Assembly (NCBI RefSeq): GCF_000004075.3
Contig: NC_026659.2
Location: 21,222,272 to 21,286,271, forward strand
Length of the DNA: 64,000 nucleotides
Direction: 5' to 3'
Source of the DNA: Cucumis sativus
Lineage: Eukaryota > Streptophyta > Magnoliopsida > Cucurbitales > Cucurbitaceae
A program made the translations under genes and the position numbers. The notes beneath the pieces are model-generated. The model did no database searches and had not been told where the DNA came from. It saw nothing but the letters and a program-made list of their open reading frames with translations. Shown here piece by piece: positions 51,878-63,867 of the stretch; position 1 is the stretch's first letter; the number at the start of each line of letters is the position of its first letter.

Positions 51878-54464
51878 CTATGTGGATAAGTGGATCCTAT
51901 TTGGTTCGGATTTAGGATCTTGAAAAGGGTTGGAAATGTTGGGTTGAGATAGATTGAAGAGATGGGATAATCTTGAAGCCAAACTAAGCCTTGCAGCTGG
52001 TGAAACCCCATTTTTTCCAACAATGGACTCCAAAACAGATTCACTAAGCAGTTTGTTCTCTATTTTTTTCACCATCTCTTCTTCTTTTTCACCAATACTC
52101 CCATCTTTTGAAAAGCTAATCTGCATCCAAAATTACTCTTAAATGGCTTCCAATAGCTTCTTTCAATTATATCGATACTGTTGAAATGATTTGATTTTAA
52201 TGATGTGTGTGTTTGGAGATAGAAATAAATGATATGATATTTTCAACTACAGTAAATGGGAAGATTGGGTATGAGGACTTTAACGGTAATCTAAATTTCA
52301 CATCACAAAATTTAGAAGTAATTTCAAATAGACAAGAACACTTTTTTGCCACTATTAAAAATCTTAACCAAACATTATTACTTCTCTTTTTAGTAAAATC
52401 AAATAGTTGTATTTAAACACTTCAACAACTCTTTTCAAGTACCACCGTGTTCACAATTAATATGCAAAGATATTTATTGAGAATTTTGGATGGCCACTTC
52501 CTTTCAATCTTTTTCATTAATATCTCAGTATTAATAAAAAAAAAATGAGTTTTTTCGAGAATAATAAAAAAATATATAATTTACACCTTATAACAAAATA
52601 AAAAAAACAAAAACAGAAACTTGTTCCACTTAATTTTATTATAAATGGTTAATTGTTTGTCCATTTGGCTATTTTTTATAATTATATATATATATATATA
52701 TATAATAATTTATTTTGAAAAAAAAATTGAAAGATAAGAATAGTTAAATTTTGATTCCTAAACTTTAAATTAAGTTAATAGATTAATTATATTTTACAAT
52801 AATATTTTTTAGGTTCAAAGTATATTTAGTCCTTATACCATTCTTAAACTTTTAATAAAGGTTAACAATTAATTCTTCAAAAATTTCATAAATTTAAAAC
52901 AAAATAGCTCATACGTGAGTAAGAAGAGGTTTAAATACTACTTTAGTCTTTAAAATTTTCACACATTCAATATGTTTATTTTAGTCCATCTACGTTCAAC
53001 TTTGACTTATTTTAGTCCTCTTATCTTAAATATATTCATTTTGGATCATAAAAAACTATCATTTTATTCTTACCATTTTCATTTTTATTTCATTTGAAAG
53101 AATCAAATTTAATCAAAAGAGTGAAAACTGGACTAACCGATAAGGTATTAGGAGGCAAATGGGTGAAAAGAATGGAGGAGCCAGGAGGGAAATTTTCATT
53201 TTTGAAGATATCGATGAACTTTTGAATGGCTTCAGCTCCTTCATCACTATAAATTCCCATGGATTTCCAAGCTGCTTCACAATTCTCTGCCACTTTCATA
53301 GCATATTGTTCACCCGTGAGTGGCAATATTAATGTCACATTTGTAAACTTCTCGAAACCCCCTGAAATATAATCAAATATATTATTCAATCAATTTTGCA
53401 CCTCATAACTACAGTGTACATAAAGTCACAAATCAGAAATCAATTTTGTTATTAAAATTCTTAACATCATTCTTTGGATTTACAAAGATTTGCAATTAGG
53501 TTGTTCATGTCAATTATCTTATCATGTCCTACTCAAGATTTGAAGAATAAACTTCCATATGTTTTCAAAAGATGCCTCAGCCTCCAATTTTGTCAATTTA
53601 GTGACTAAATAGAGAGCTTGGTGATATTTAATATTATCAATTGATTAAAACTATGTCAATACGTTAATTCAATTGAACTTTGTTTAATAAGATTTTAAAC
53701 ATTCAATTTTGAATTCCCAAAAGTTTAAGAATGCACTACTTCAAAAAGTGCATAGCTATTAAATAACTTTTTACTTGTAGACAAATTACTTGAATTAAAT
53801 TCATGTGAAGAAAAAAAAAACATTTTTCATTTAAGCTTTTAATTTTAAAATGTACTTTTAAAATGTTAAAATGTTATATTGATATTTGAATTTGGTTGCA
53901 ATAAGATTCCTAAATTTAAGATTTATATTTTTATCTGAGATTTCGTTTTAAAAGTTATTTTTAAGGATTTTTATTAATAAGATTCATATGCTAATATTGT
54001 ATTACTCCAAAACAAATTTACTTCAACAAAACCACCGGAACACCGGCGGCCGGCACGGCAGAAATCTGGCAGCAATTTCTAACTTTCAAGTTTCAAGCAC
54101 AGATTTTAAAAAAATAAACAAAATCAGCAGCTCACCAGTGACAACGTCCCTGAAGAACTCAACGGAATCCATTAACTCCGCCGCACTCTTTCCACTCCAC
54201 TTACCGGCGAGCGACGGCACAGCTTTGTCCTCCAAATAAATACCGATCGCAGTAAATTTCACAGTATTTCCTCCGATCTCCAATGCCCTAACTCCTGTAC
54301 AAAATTTTCCACAATCACAATCTATCGCGGATCACATCAGAGGAAATGAAATGGTTCTTATTGGTACCTGCACCGCCGAGAAAAAGAGTGTTAGCGGAGG
54401 CCGGAGGCTTGATTTCGGCGGGAAAGTTAACGGTCTCGACCTGAAGTCCACCTAGACGAGCCAT
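51878..54464 (-). CDS. CHI: chalcone isomerase (chalcone-flavanone isomerase), type I
   Basis: CHI closes naringenin chalcone to (2S)-naringenin, the second committed step of flavonoid synthesis. Coding exons on minus: 54464-54368, 54294-54136, 53361-53138, 52120-51878, giving 240 aa. Four exons with matching phases follow the usual CHI structure. Active-site residues are present: Arg35 (GGAGVRALEI), Thr47 ([11 protein letters not shown]), Tyr105 and Asn112 ([11 protein letters not shown]). The Ser192-Ile193 pair in VLESIVG corresponds to the Ser/Ile typical of non-legume type I enzymes (legume type II has Thr/Met). The C-terminus extends some 15-20 residues past the alfalfa enzyme and is unconserved. 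It should be catalytically competent. Confidence 0.96.
52121..53137. other. CHI intron 3, repeat-like AT-rich sequence
   Basis: About 1 kb, the longest CHI intron by a small margin, with a TA run near 52684-52702. No gene on either strand. Confidence 0.6.
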
Positions 54465-55437
54465 CGAAAAAGGTTCGGTGAGAAATGTGTAGATATCACG
54501 GAATGAAGAGAAGTGAGTGAGTAGGTAGTGAAGTGGGAAATTATGGGTTGGGGGCAGGGCTTTAAAGTGTAGTTATGGGGAGGAGAAGAGATCACGTGCG
54601 GAACACGCGGAGAAAGGATAGCCGCGAACCTTCATCTTTGTTAGGTACGAATTAAACAACGGTTGGTGTTGTCTAAGGTGAACAATAATGTATGTTATTA
54701 AATTATATGTTTTCAATGTTTCTATTAAACTTTTACTTCCACTTTTAAAGTATACTCTAAAATATTAACATAAAATGTAGATTAAAGTTATGAAAGTTTA
54801 GTTTAGATTTAAATTGTTTCTTCATTAGGAATAAAATTTACTTTATCTATTAATTGTTTTTTAGTGATAGGGATAGAACTATAAATCACTTAATTTAGGA
54901 ATAACTAATAAGAATTAACGATATGATAGTTCATGATTTTAAAAAGATCAAAAAAGAAAAGAAAAATATATGGGATAATTCTTAGACCGTCAGATTGAAT
55001 GAATAAGAAAATGCTATATAGTTTTTTCTACTTGAAAATAATAATTACCAACAGTATATATATATTTGATATATGTTGATGTGAGATTATGCATGAAAGA
55101 GTAATGTTAATGTTTTCTTATGAGATTTTTCTGTAGTATAACAGTAAAGAAAAATAACAAAAGAGATCAGCAAATCATCGAGCAAAATAGAATCAGTCCA
55201 TGGTGGATGGTTTTCCAGCCAGAGTGTGATAGGCCAAGTCATGAGGGATAGAGTTACACTTGTGGTTAACCGATGGAAGCAATGAACAAAGGTATGAATC
55301 TCATTTGCATTCTCATATCATGCTTTTCCAATCAAAATATTCCAAACGACAGTTGAGGGTCTTAGTAGTTAACAATAGGGTTAGTTGGGTTAAAAAGTTA
55401 AATTAGTTATTGGAGTTCATGATCTATAAGTACATCA

Positions 55438-55587
55438 GATTCTCGTGCTAACACATATCGAATTAAACCTTAATGTAATGAGCGAATTTGAAACATTTAA
55501 GTTTGGTTTAGAGATTCTCATGCTAGCTCATATCAAATTAAACCTTAGTGTAATGAGCAAGTTTAAAACATCTAAATTTAGTGTAAC
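55438..55587. repeat. 75-bp diverged tandem repeat
   Basis: Units start at about 55438 and 55513 (GATTCTC(G/A)TGCTA, ATCAAATTAAACCTTA, TGTAATGAGC); a shorter third partial unit follows to about 55625. Confidence 0.75.
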
Positions 55588-56449
55588 AAGCGAATTTGAA
55601 ATATCTAAATTTGATTTAGAGAGTAAAAGTTAATACTAATCGATCCAAATTCCAACTATGGTTTTGTTTGTAAGGAGTTCGATGTTAAGTGAAAATTATT
55701 AATTAAATAGTTGATATTAAATTAATATATTTGATTAAAATGTTTAACTAAATATTTTTAAAACAAATTTTATTTAAATTAATGTTACATTAAAATAATT
55801 TAGAATTCAGTTTCGGCGGATTTAGGAAAACCATTAAAATAATTGAATTTTTTAATGAAAAATCAAATTAATGGTTTTTGGTAGTTTAGTGAATAACCTA
55901 ATTCATTTTCATGTTAAAACCACACACAGTCACTTTAATCCCATTAAAAATTAGTAATTAGTGTTAATTTTGTTGTCAAACCTTGAGGTAAGTTTGAGAT
56001 GCATGGATCTTCTGTTTATATATAAATGGGGAAGAATTGGCTGAGACTTAAAGTTAATCTTGATTCATGTTAAAAATCTCTTTTTAACACAAAATCTCAT
56101 AAACTTCAAATTCCCTTCAAATTCATCACAAATTTGGTTTCCACAACCGTTCTAAATCTTGGTTCACAAAGTGTTCGTGATCAAAGACAGCAACAGTATT
56201 GCTTCAATTTGGAACTACATCAAGGTATGTTTATAAAACTCTATTTTTCATTTCAAGATCAAACATGTTTAATCCTTCAAATTGATGTTTGCTTCAGCTT
56301 GCATGATTTGCATTCTTTCCGTTCCAACTTCGTAGTTAATTCAAAAATGATGTTTTCTCACCATTTCCAATCACATTCTCAATGTTATCATGAATCAAAC
56401 CAGCATCTTAGCAATATAATTCTACTAGTCTTTATAAAGATTGAAGGAT

Positions 56450-57640
56450 ATGCTTTCTGAATGGAGGGGTGAGTCGTACTTAGCATCAATATGGCGCCTC
56501 CACAGAGCACCTGTCTCAAGCCGGTATCTCTAAATCCATTTTGCCAATAGGCATTTGTTTCTTTTTCTCAAAGTTGGCTCCAGGTCCCTCTTCGAATAGG
56601 AAGTTGAACTTGATGTCAATTGATAGAGTGTATGTTTCTTTTGTCATTGTGCCCTCTCCAATTGAATTTTCTGTATAGCTCCTCAATCCCATAACTCGTC
56701 ATGGATGATATCTTAAAAAGAGGAAGGAAGTACGTGGATAGGTTGGTAAACGTGGCTTGGATGTTGGATCAAAGTGAGCCTACCTCCCTGTCAAGACACC
56801 TCTCAATTTCTCAATTTCTCAATGATAGCTCCCAAAAAGACGATGAGTAAGACCCAAAAAGGAGCTTTATCTTTAGCTATAGAAGAGTTAAAATTGCACC
56901 TGTCAACCAAAAAGAGTTAAAATTGACCATCTTTTAACTTGGGATAACGGTTAAAAGAGGAGCCAAATCATTAAGCCCTTTACATTGGATCACTCCTAAT
57001 GGAAAAAATTAAGAGAAGACAACTCACAGTAAAAACACAATGGCTAAATAAATAACATTGTAAAGGCCAGAGTTGTCAAACTAAAGAGACGAGAAAGAGA
57101 ACAAAAGGAGGCATTGTTGACTATATAATCGTCCTTCGAGAACTAAATACGAATCTCATCCTTAATAACGTAGTTAACAAAACTGAAGAAATGTGACAAA
57201 GCCATGAGTCGCGTCATTAGTATCTACTATAGTATCTCGACCAATAAAGGTGAACAATACACCTGCTTACAACCTTATGCTAAAAATCGTTAAGTTAGCC
57301 ATCTGAAACCACCTCGACCACTTTGCAAAGGGTGCTCCATTATTCAAAGATGAATTCCCAATCTCCAAACATCCATATCCCCCATCAAAGATCTAACACG
57401 ACCAACCTAATAATCTCCCCCACTCTGCATAAATTTTTTACCTATATCTCCAACCTAATAGGATTAGAGCCTAGGATTTAGAGAACTGATAGGAAGTATG
57501 GAGGAATCTACTCCAAATTAACAGAATGAAGGTGAATCCAAATACCCAAGTTCATAGGGAACAATGAAAATCTAGATGAATATGGTTCTGACAAACAAAA
57601 CCTAGGATGACTTATGCTTGGAAACAGTGCTTTATTCGAT
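56450..57640 (-). mobile_element. LINE retrotransposon fragment
   Basis: On minus, around 56460-56590, a broken frame reads like NKCLLAKWI(stop)RYRLETGALW then RRHIDAKYD. This is the conserved stretch after the RT domain in plant LINEs (usual form: ALLAKWLWRY...LWR.VI..KYG). Sequence to about 57640 has mixed composition unlike the AT-rich surroundings and probably belongs to the same insertion, but no frame is open and the 5' boundary is uncertain. Confidence 0.6.
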
Positions 57641-57649
57641 CTTTAAATG

Positions 57650-57770
57650 TTTCAATGACTAATCAAATTGAGTTTAGCTTTATGATATTGAGTTGATTCC
57701 ATCCCTTGAGGTCAGAGGTTCAATCCTCACGCTACAACTGTTGTACTTTGTTTAAGTGTTTCAATGAGGA
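57650..57770 (+). repeat. possible tRNA-derived SINE remnant
   Basis: Contains GAGGTCAGAGGTTCAATCCTC, with a good match to the pol III box B consensus (GGTTCRANYCC), and a weak A-box-like TTTAGCTTTATGATATTGAG upstream. No tRNA fold and no clear tail were seen. Confidence 0.3.
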
Positions 57771-58591
57771 GATAGCTTAAATAAATTCAGTTGTTTTACA
57801 TCTAAAATTAGGGAAAGTTGTTTTACATCTAAGATCTAAAATTGCTTTACACAAAGTTTAAGGATCCAAACAAATCAGGAAAAGATAGTAACCTACAAAA
57901 AGAACAACTACCCAAGCATATTTACACCGAAAATTAGAACCTATTTCAAATAAAAACTTCCAGATAGCATCTATTATTGTGAAGAAAAAAGTGGATGGGA
58001 AACTGAGAAACAGGACATATCCTAGAACTCAAAATTATAAGAGGGACCATACTTTCACAGCATATAGTTTACAACCATTTTACACACCCACAAATTTAGG
58101 AGCACCAATATATAAACCAAAATGCCAATTCACATATTACATCTTTTTAATTGAAAATTCTACTTATAGCATACCTTGCATTCAACCCCCCTGAAAATCA
58201 TTTGTAACCAATGATGATTTCCTTTGAGCCTATAGCACCAAATAAGGACAGAAACAAAACAAGTCATCAGCAGAGCGACCATGAGTTAAGAGAAAAAGAT
58301 CGGACCATAAATGGAACTAGATAGACACAAAAATTTTAGACTTTTTTTTTTCGCATGATAAGAAACAGACAAAAGCATATATTGATGAACAAAGATAAAA
58401 AACAAAAATCCCCCCTGCAAACATATATTATCTTTGAGGAGGAGACTTACCTTGGTTAAAACCACAAGACAATTGTCACAATGGGCTGCTGAGAGTGGAT
58501 GTGGAGATAATAAATTGTCAAACATGGTTTCATCCACCCCTCTTTACCTCACCGTGAAAAGTCTGGCTACTGTCTTCGTTCATTACAGGCA

Positions 58592-59929
58592 TCAGTATCC
58601 TTTCCTTGACATAATTAGCTTGACTTTCTTTACTTCCCTATACCTATTTTCTATTCCATGTCTTATTCTTTCGTGCACGTTTTCATCTAGTAAACTTGCT
58701 TTGCCTGCTGAGTTCAGCAGATTACATACCAACTGATAGGTATACTCTCTAGGCACAGAGCCTTCCTCAAGCAACTCAAGAAGGAAATCACGGGCCTCAA
58801 TTACCTTTCCTCCTTCACATAGAGCATGAATAATAGGAGTATAAGAACTGGATGTAGCAATTCCATGGTTCATCTTCTGCATCATTCTTAACATTTTGAT
58901 TGCTTGGTCAATCTCGTTCACAGCACTGTAGTATCTGATGAAAGAATTGTAAGTAAGCCGATTAGGAGTGCAGCCCCTTTTGCTCATATCCTCAAACAAT
59001 TCCAATGCCCGCTGGATTCTGTACGTTTTACAACATCCATCAATCAAAGAATTGTAGGTCACAACATCTGGTGAAAATCCCTTAAACAACATGATTCTAA
59101 ACAAGTGATTGGCTTCCCACAACCTCCTTCGAATGGCCTTTCTGCAGCCAGTTTGCAAGCTATATTTACAATAAGAACTAATTAGAATTGTATATGTGAA
59201 AATGTCAGGTGGGCATCTAAATCCAGGCAACTCCATCTGTTCCAACAAAAACCTAGCCTTCTTGAAATTCCCAATCCTACATAAAACATTGATAACAGTA
59301 TTATAAGCATAAACATCAGGCTTACAATGAAACTGCTTCATCCTATAAAATGCAGTCAGAGCTTCATTCACCAGACCTTCCTCTCCTAGAACTTTTATCA
59401 AACACGTGATGGTCGCCGTAGTAACAAGCCCACCGTTTTCCCGCCTGGACATTTCCTTCAAAAAGTCCCAAAGACCCATCAATGTATTCCCTCGAGCCAA
59501 TACGCAAGCCATCTCTCTGCAAGTAATCTCGTCGTGTTGAAACCCAAAATGGGTTTCGACCCAATAGAAAAACTCCAACGCTTTATTCAATCCAAGCTTA
59601 GCCTTGAAAGGGTCCCTGTGAGCACCAGGGCCGAGAACAAGCACGTTGTTACGGAACTTGTAAGCCTCCTCTTTCAATTTCCTCTGCTTAAGAGGAGTAC
59701 GATGCCGAAAACCCTTTTGGGTGCCAATAGATCGGGCTGATTGAAAAAAGAACCGAGGGACCGATCTTAGAACGTCGGAAACGGAGTCGGAACTCCATAA
59801 CTGATGTGTGGTGGAAGTAGAAGCTGCAGAATGGACGTGGGTGTCGAATGGTCGGTTTTTAAGCATTGCGACCAAGATTTGGTCCACGAGACGATGGTTA
59901 CTGAGACGAACAGTGTTGGGTTGCACCAT
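58592..59929 (-). CDS. P-class pentatricopeptide repeat protein, At1g77405-like
   Basis: Intron-less, 445 aa from the ATG at 59929. An in-frame ATG 66 bp further upstream (59995) is less likely because family members begin near this point and the family-specific start RLVDQILVAMLKNRPFDT follows directly. The body has about seven PPR units, such as CKPDVYAYNTVINVLCRIGN, SPDVVTYNSLIDGCCKTYRI and CTPNRLTYNSFIRYYSAVNE. P-class PPR proteins bind specific organelle RNAs and affect stability, splicing or translation. There is no DYW or E domain, so it is not a canonical editing factor. The match to Arabidopsis At1g77405 is strong over the whole length (for example FRHRTPLKQR, TGCRKAIRRRLWEAN). The RNA target is unknown. 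Confidence 0.93.
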   Translation of the reverse strand: MVQPNTVRLSNHRLVDQILVAMLKNRPFDTHVHSAASTSTTHQLWSSDSVSDVLRSVPRFFFQSARSIGTQKGFRHRTPLKQRKLKEEAYKFRNNVLVLGPGAHRDPFKAKLGLNKALEFFYWVETHFGFQHDEITCREMACVLARGNTLMGLWDFLKEMSRRENGGLVTTATITCLIKVLGEEGLVNEALTAFYRMKQFHCKPDVYAYNTVINVLCRIGNFKKARFLLEQMELPGFRCPPDIFTYTILISSYCKYSLQTGCRKAIRRRLWEANHLFRIMLFKGFSPDVVTYNSLIDGCCKTYRIQRALELFEDMSKRGCTPNRLTYNSFIRYYSAVNEIDQAIKMLRMMQKMNHGIATSSSYTPIIHALCEGGKVIEARDFLLELLEEGSVPREYTYQLVCNLLNSAGKASLLDENVHERIRHGIENRYREVKKVKLIMSRKGY

Positions 59930-59995
59930 TTTGTTAAAGAGCAATCGTAGAATGGGAGGAAGAAAGTTGTCTCCGAATACAATTAAATAAGCCAA

Positions 59996-62790
59996 CTACC
60001 CCACAATTGAGTATTGGAAGTCCATCTTTATACAACTTTAGACGCCTCCCAAAGAGTGAGAATGTGAAGGTGTTTATAAATCAGACTTCATCTGTGAGTT
60101 TACTAAGTGAAAGAAATAAAATTCGATTCATATATATAATTTGAAGAATGCCTTTTTCCTGGTCGCAATGTAAAGAAGAAGAAGACGCAGTGGCAACGAA
60201 CTACCACTTCTGGTTCACGAATTCAATCTCTAAGGTTCCAATGTCAAACCTATGATATGATTTTCTATTGTTTTTGCTTTTGCTTTTAATAAAGATCTCA
60301 ACAAATTATTAGGATAACAAAAACAAAATGAAATTAATCGCAAAATATGTTGTTGTTTTAATATTTTGCTATTTTTTAAAATATCTTTCAATAATAATTT
60401 CTTACTCAAAGTTTTTAAAAAATGAAATTGATTCAAAAATATCTTGTGATTAAAAAAAATAGATTGATCCAAATTTTACACCATTTTTCTCACCAATTAA
60501 AATCAAAATCGATTAGGAGCAAACACGGGTCAGCAGAGACGTATACTCCTAATTTGGAAGTGTATATTATAATATAATTTAAACAATATTTTATTTTAAA
60601 CAAAATATGATTGTAATATAGTAGTTGTGCTAAAAAAATATATAAGATAAAAGTAATCTAATAAATATTTAGAAAGAGCGCAACAAAGTCATAGAGAACA
60701 ATTGTAATACGTATTAAAATTATAATTTTTTAAGCTATTAATTTTTTAAAACACTTTTTATAGTGTGTTTCTTATAGTACTCCTAAATAAATTTTCTGGA
60801 TCTATTATTGATCACAGTTTTAATTTATTTGTCTATTAACACATAATAATAAATCACGAACCCAACTAATTTTACTAGTCATTGTCGTAATTAACATATA
60901 GTTAATTGTAAAAAAATGTAGTGATAGTCTAATAAATCTATTGATGTAAGATTTTCTTTACTTGACTAGTTATTGTTTTTGTATGTTGTAAGGAGATTTT
61001 TTTATAGCTCTCTAAGATTTCGTGGAATGGTATGTTTTAACCATGTTCAAGCTATTGATGTTGATTTGTGTATGGAAGTTTTAATTTTAATCAATTTTGA
61101 TTTCCATGGATATTATGAAAAATTATACAAACAACAAATTCAAAAAATAATTTTAAATTATTGTATATTCATATATTGATAGAAATATTCATATATATCG
61201 ATGAAAATTTTAAAATATACTTTTAACTTAAAGTTTTTAGTTTTTATTTTGTGGCTAAAATATTTAAGGTAAAAATTGTATTATTGGAAATATTTTTGAA
61301 TTTTTTTACAAGTTTAAAGGTATTTATGAAACTCTTCCGTACTTTAGGAGTATTTTTGTAACAAAGTTTCCAAGCAAAATTAATGGTAAGGATACTTTTG
61401 AACAATTTTTGAAATTTTAAGAACATTTTTTTAAAATGAAGGTTGTGGGCTTTTTTTATAATTTAGTTAATAAAAAATTGTGAATAATTCTTTAGAATAT
61501 TTTTTTGGTTGATTTTTTTTCTTCACAATATTTGTGAGAGAGTACTCAAACCTATGATCTTTATGAACGGTTTGGATTGATGAAATAGGAATGGAAATGA
61601 GTATGACATAACCATGTATCATGCACTTGTGATTTTGTAGTTTAGGCATATGAATAAGCTATTTGCATGCGTCATTTATGTTCACTAACCGAAATAGAGT
61701 AACTTAATTGATATTAATTTTAAAAAAAATAATACAAAATATTTATTTCAATAAATCAATAATAATTTATTTAAGTATTTATAAGCTTAATTTTTAAAAC
61801 CAATATTATAATCTATAGAAGTTTGTTTTGAGTATGGGGTTTTCTAGTTTTTTAAAAATAATTTGATTTTCTTCTGGAGTTGACTTCCAAGTCAAAATTT
61901 TAAGACAACAATTATTGGTTGGCAAAATAACATTTTGGTCGTCTCTATATTTTTAGCAATTTAGTCCCTGTTATTTTAACCTTTTTTTTTTGGTAATATC
62001 TCCTTAGTTTTTGTGTTTGTGGTACCAGAAGAAGGTAATAACCAATAAAGGAAAACCCATCTTTCACTCTTTCACTCTATCTCACTCTCATCCTCACCCA
62101 AACTTCACCTTCCCTCTCTCCGCACCATTCCTTGCCTGTGCCTTTTTGCCTCTTCTTTTGCCATTGAAATAGAGCAATTTGAGGATAGATAAGTAAAGAG
62201 ATCCAGAAGAGTTTTTGCCCTTCAATCGATGTGATATTGTAAGAATTATGGTGTTCATAGAAAAGAAGTAACGATGGAGAAGAGAGGTGGGGAGATGGGT
62301 GAGTTAGAGGAGGGAGAGAGGGGAGAGGAAGGTAGAGTGGTAACAATGGAGATTGTTAGTTAAAGAAAGAGGAGGGGGGGAGTTGAAAATGGAGACCCAC
62401 GTCCACATCTCACACACACAAGTTAGAGAAGGTCTGGTTTTGTTTCATTTATTGCCCTTTCATATGTTAAAATGGTGAAAATATTTTTCTCTTACCTTCA
62501 AAAATGGAAGGAAGCTTTTAAACTCAAAAATGTTTGTTTCAAAATGGTTAACTAATTTTATCTTTTAACTTTTCAACTTTTATCTCTATCTCTGAAATCG
62601 ACAAAAACCAAACGAACATAGGACCTAATCCAACAATTCCATTTCATCCACACATCTCTAACTATGAAATTTACATGCTTCCTTCATGTAAATTGGTATC
62701 AATAAGTTATCAATCTTATTGAAACAGAAAATTAACTTTAACCATACATATACTTACAAACTGGGTTTGAGCAAAACACCAAACAGTTGG
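59996..62790. other. AT-rich intergenic, no gene recognised
   Basis: PPR upstream region, then AT-rich DNA with no supported frame. The CT/GA-rich stretch 62060-62400 is low-complexity (the apparent minus-strand frame is Pro/Ser/Leu simple sequence). Confidence 0.5.
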
Positions 62791-62802
62791 CTTTATCTAA
62801 TT

Positions 62803-63633
62803 CTAAAGAGCATAAATTCTATCAACTTCTGAATTTGAAAAGTCAGAGTGATGCCATGAGTTTGACCCACTTCTTCTATTACTCTTTTCCTTCTTCCTTA
62901 CGGATCTTCTACTCTTAGATTTCACAACATAATATGTCATCGTCCCAAGAACACCAGCCATAATCACACCCCCAACCACTGTGATCACAGCTGCAGCCCA
63001 TCTGTATTTATGACCAACCACGATGTACGATGATGCCATGAATGCGACCGAAGTACAAACAGAAGCCAGCCACATGAGTTTGTTTATGATTTCCACGACT
63101 CGTCTTTCTGCTTTTGTCTCACCTCTAACTAATGTAATCTGCACCACCACCACTGCCAACGACGTAAACAATGCGATTGCGTTGAAGATGAAGAAGATTT
63201 TGAAAGAAATGGTGCCGACTACAACAGCTGTTCCTTGATCCGTGTCGCCACCAGGTACTGTGAAGATGGCTGCAAAAGCAACTGTGGCAAAAAGAACAGC
63301 CACCACCGTGACCGAATTGGTCGCGTTGTTGATTCCTTCCCTGTGCAGCTTTCTGAGCTCTTTAGAGATGTTATGTACATTTTTGTTTGTTTTTCTGGTT
63401 TGTTCAAGCTGGGTATGAACATCTTTCTTAATTTGAGTCACTGTGTTCCGCAACTCGTCTCGTGGTTGGTTCAGTTCGTTGGCTCTCACAGCACCATAAC
63501 GAGAAAGAGAGTCCTTGATTTCTGATGATTCTTCTGAAAGAGGAAGCTCCTCAGCTATGTCAAATGCAGTTTTGTGGTCTCTGGATAATGCATTCACATT
63601 GGTATCTGGGAGAAGCAATAGCTCTTGCACTAT
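62803..63633 (-). CDS. ankyrin repeat protein with PGG domain, last exon (partial, continues off the right edge)
   Basis: Exon 63633-62803 with acceptor TTTGTAG just upstream (on minus) and stop at 62803. It begins with the end of an ankyrin repeat (TNVNALSRDHKTAFDIAEEL), then a linker rich in charged residues, then the PGG domain: INNATNSVTVVAVLFATVAF then AAIFTVPGGD, with four hydrophobic segments and a basic tail (RRSVRKKEKSNRR). This matches the ITN1/At5g02620/At2g01680 group of plasma-membrane ankyrin proteins, linked in Arabidopsis to salt stress and reactive-oxygen responses. The N-terminal ankyrin repeats lie beyond position 64000. Confidence 0.92.
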   Translation of the reverse strand: MVQELLLLPDTNVNALSRDHKTAFDIAEELPLSEESSEIKDSLSRYGAVRANELNQPRDELRNTVTQIKKDVHTQLEQTRKTNKNVHNISKELRKLHREGINNATNSVTVVAVLFATVAFAAIFTVPGGDTDQGTAVVVGTISFKIFFIFNAIALFTSLAVVVVQITLVRGETKAERRVVEIINKLMWLASVCTSVAFMASSYIVVGHKYRWAAAVITVVGGVIMAGVLGTMTYYVVKSKSRRSVRKKEKSNRRSGSNSWHHSDFSNSEVDRIYAL

Positions 63634-63761
63634 CTACAAAGTTGAAGTGAAGGATGAGTATTTAGAGATCCATTAGTATGAATACAATCACATTCCTAAC
63701 AATCTTATTCCAAAATTCCTCTTTTCTAAGACTTCATTTGCTGTTCAATTTTTTAGAACTA

Positions 63762-63867
63762 AACTTCTAAAGTACACTTTCAGTATGAGTTCTTTTGTTT
63801 TGTTATCTACTTTGAACTTCTAAAGTACACTTTCAGTATGAGTTCTTTTGTTTTGTTATCTACTTTG
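63762..63867. repeat. perfect 53-bp tandem duplication in the ankyrin gene intron
   Basis: Units 63762-63814 and 63815-63867 are identical (start AACTTCTAAAGTACACTTTC). The perfect match points to a very recent duplication, or an assembly artefact. Confidence 0.95.

Larger units (their letters stand above)
54465..58200. other. intergenic with repeat remnants
   Basis: From 54465 to about 55430 no feature is seen beyond the CHI upstream region. A diverged tandem pair lies at 55438-55587, an LTR-like but unproven segment at 55980-56460, and a LINE fragment follows at 56450-57640. Confidence 0.5.

Noticed and set aside
56134-56460. 108-aa open frame on plus, with a TATATATAAATG sequence upstream
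   Set aside because: No recognisable domain. The context could be an LTR with its own promoter, but no second LTR, primer-binding site or polypurine tract was found.
59930-59995. Upstream ATG extending the PPR protein by 22 residues
   Set aside because: The extension is hydrophobic and unlike family N-termini; the ATG at 59929 directly precedes conserved sequence.
62077-62346. 89-aa Pro/Leu/Ser-rich frame on minus
   Set aside because: CT-rich simple sequence without homology or gene structure.
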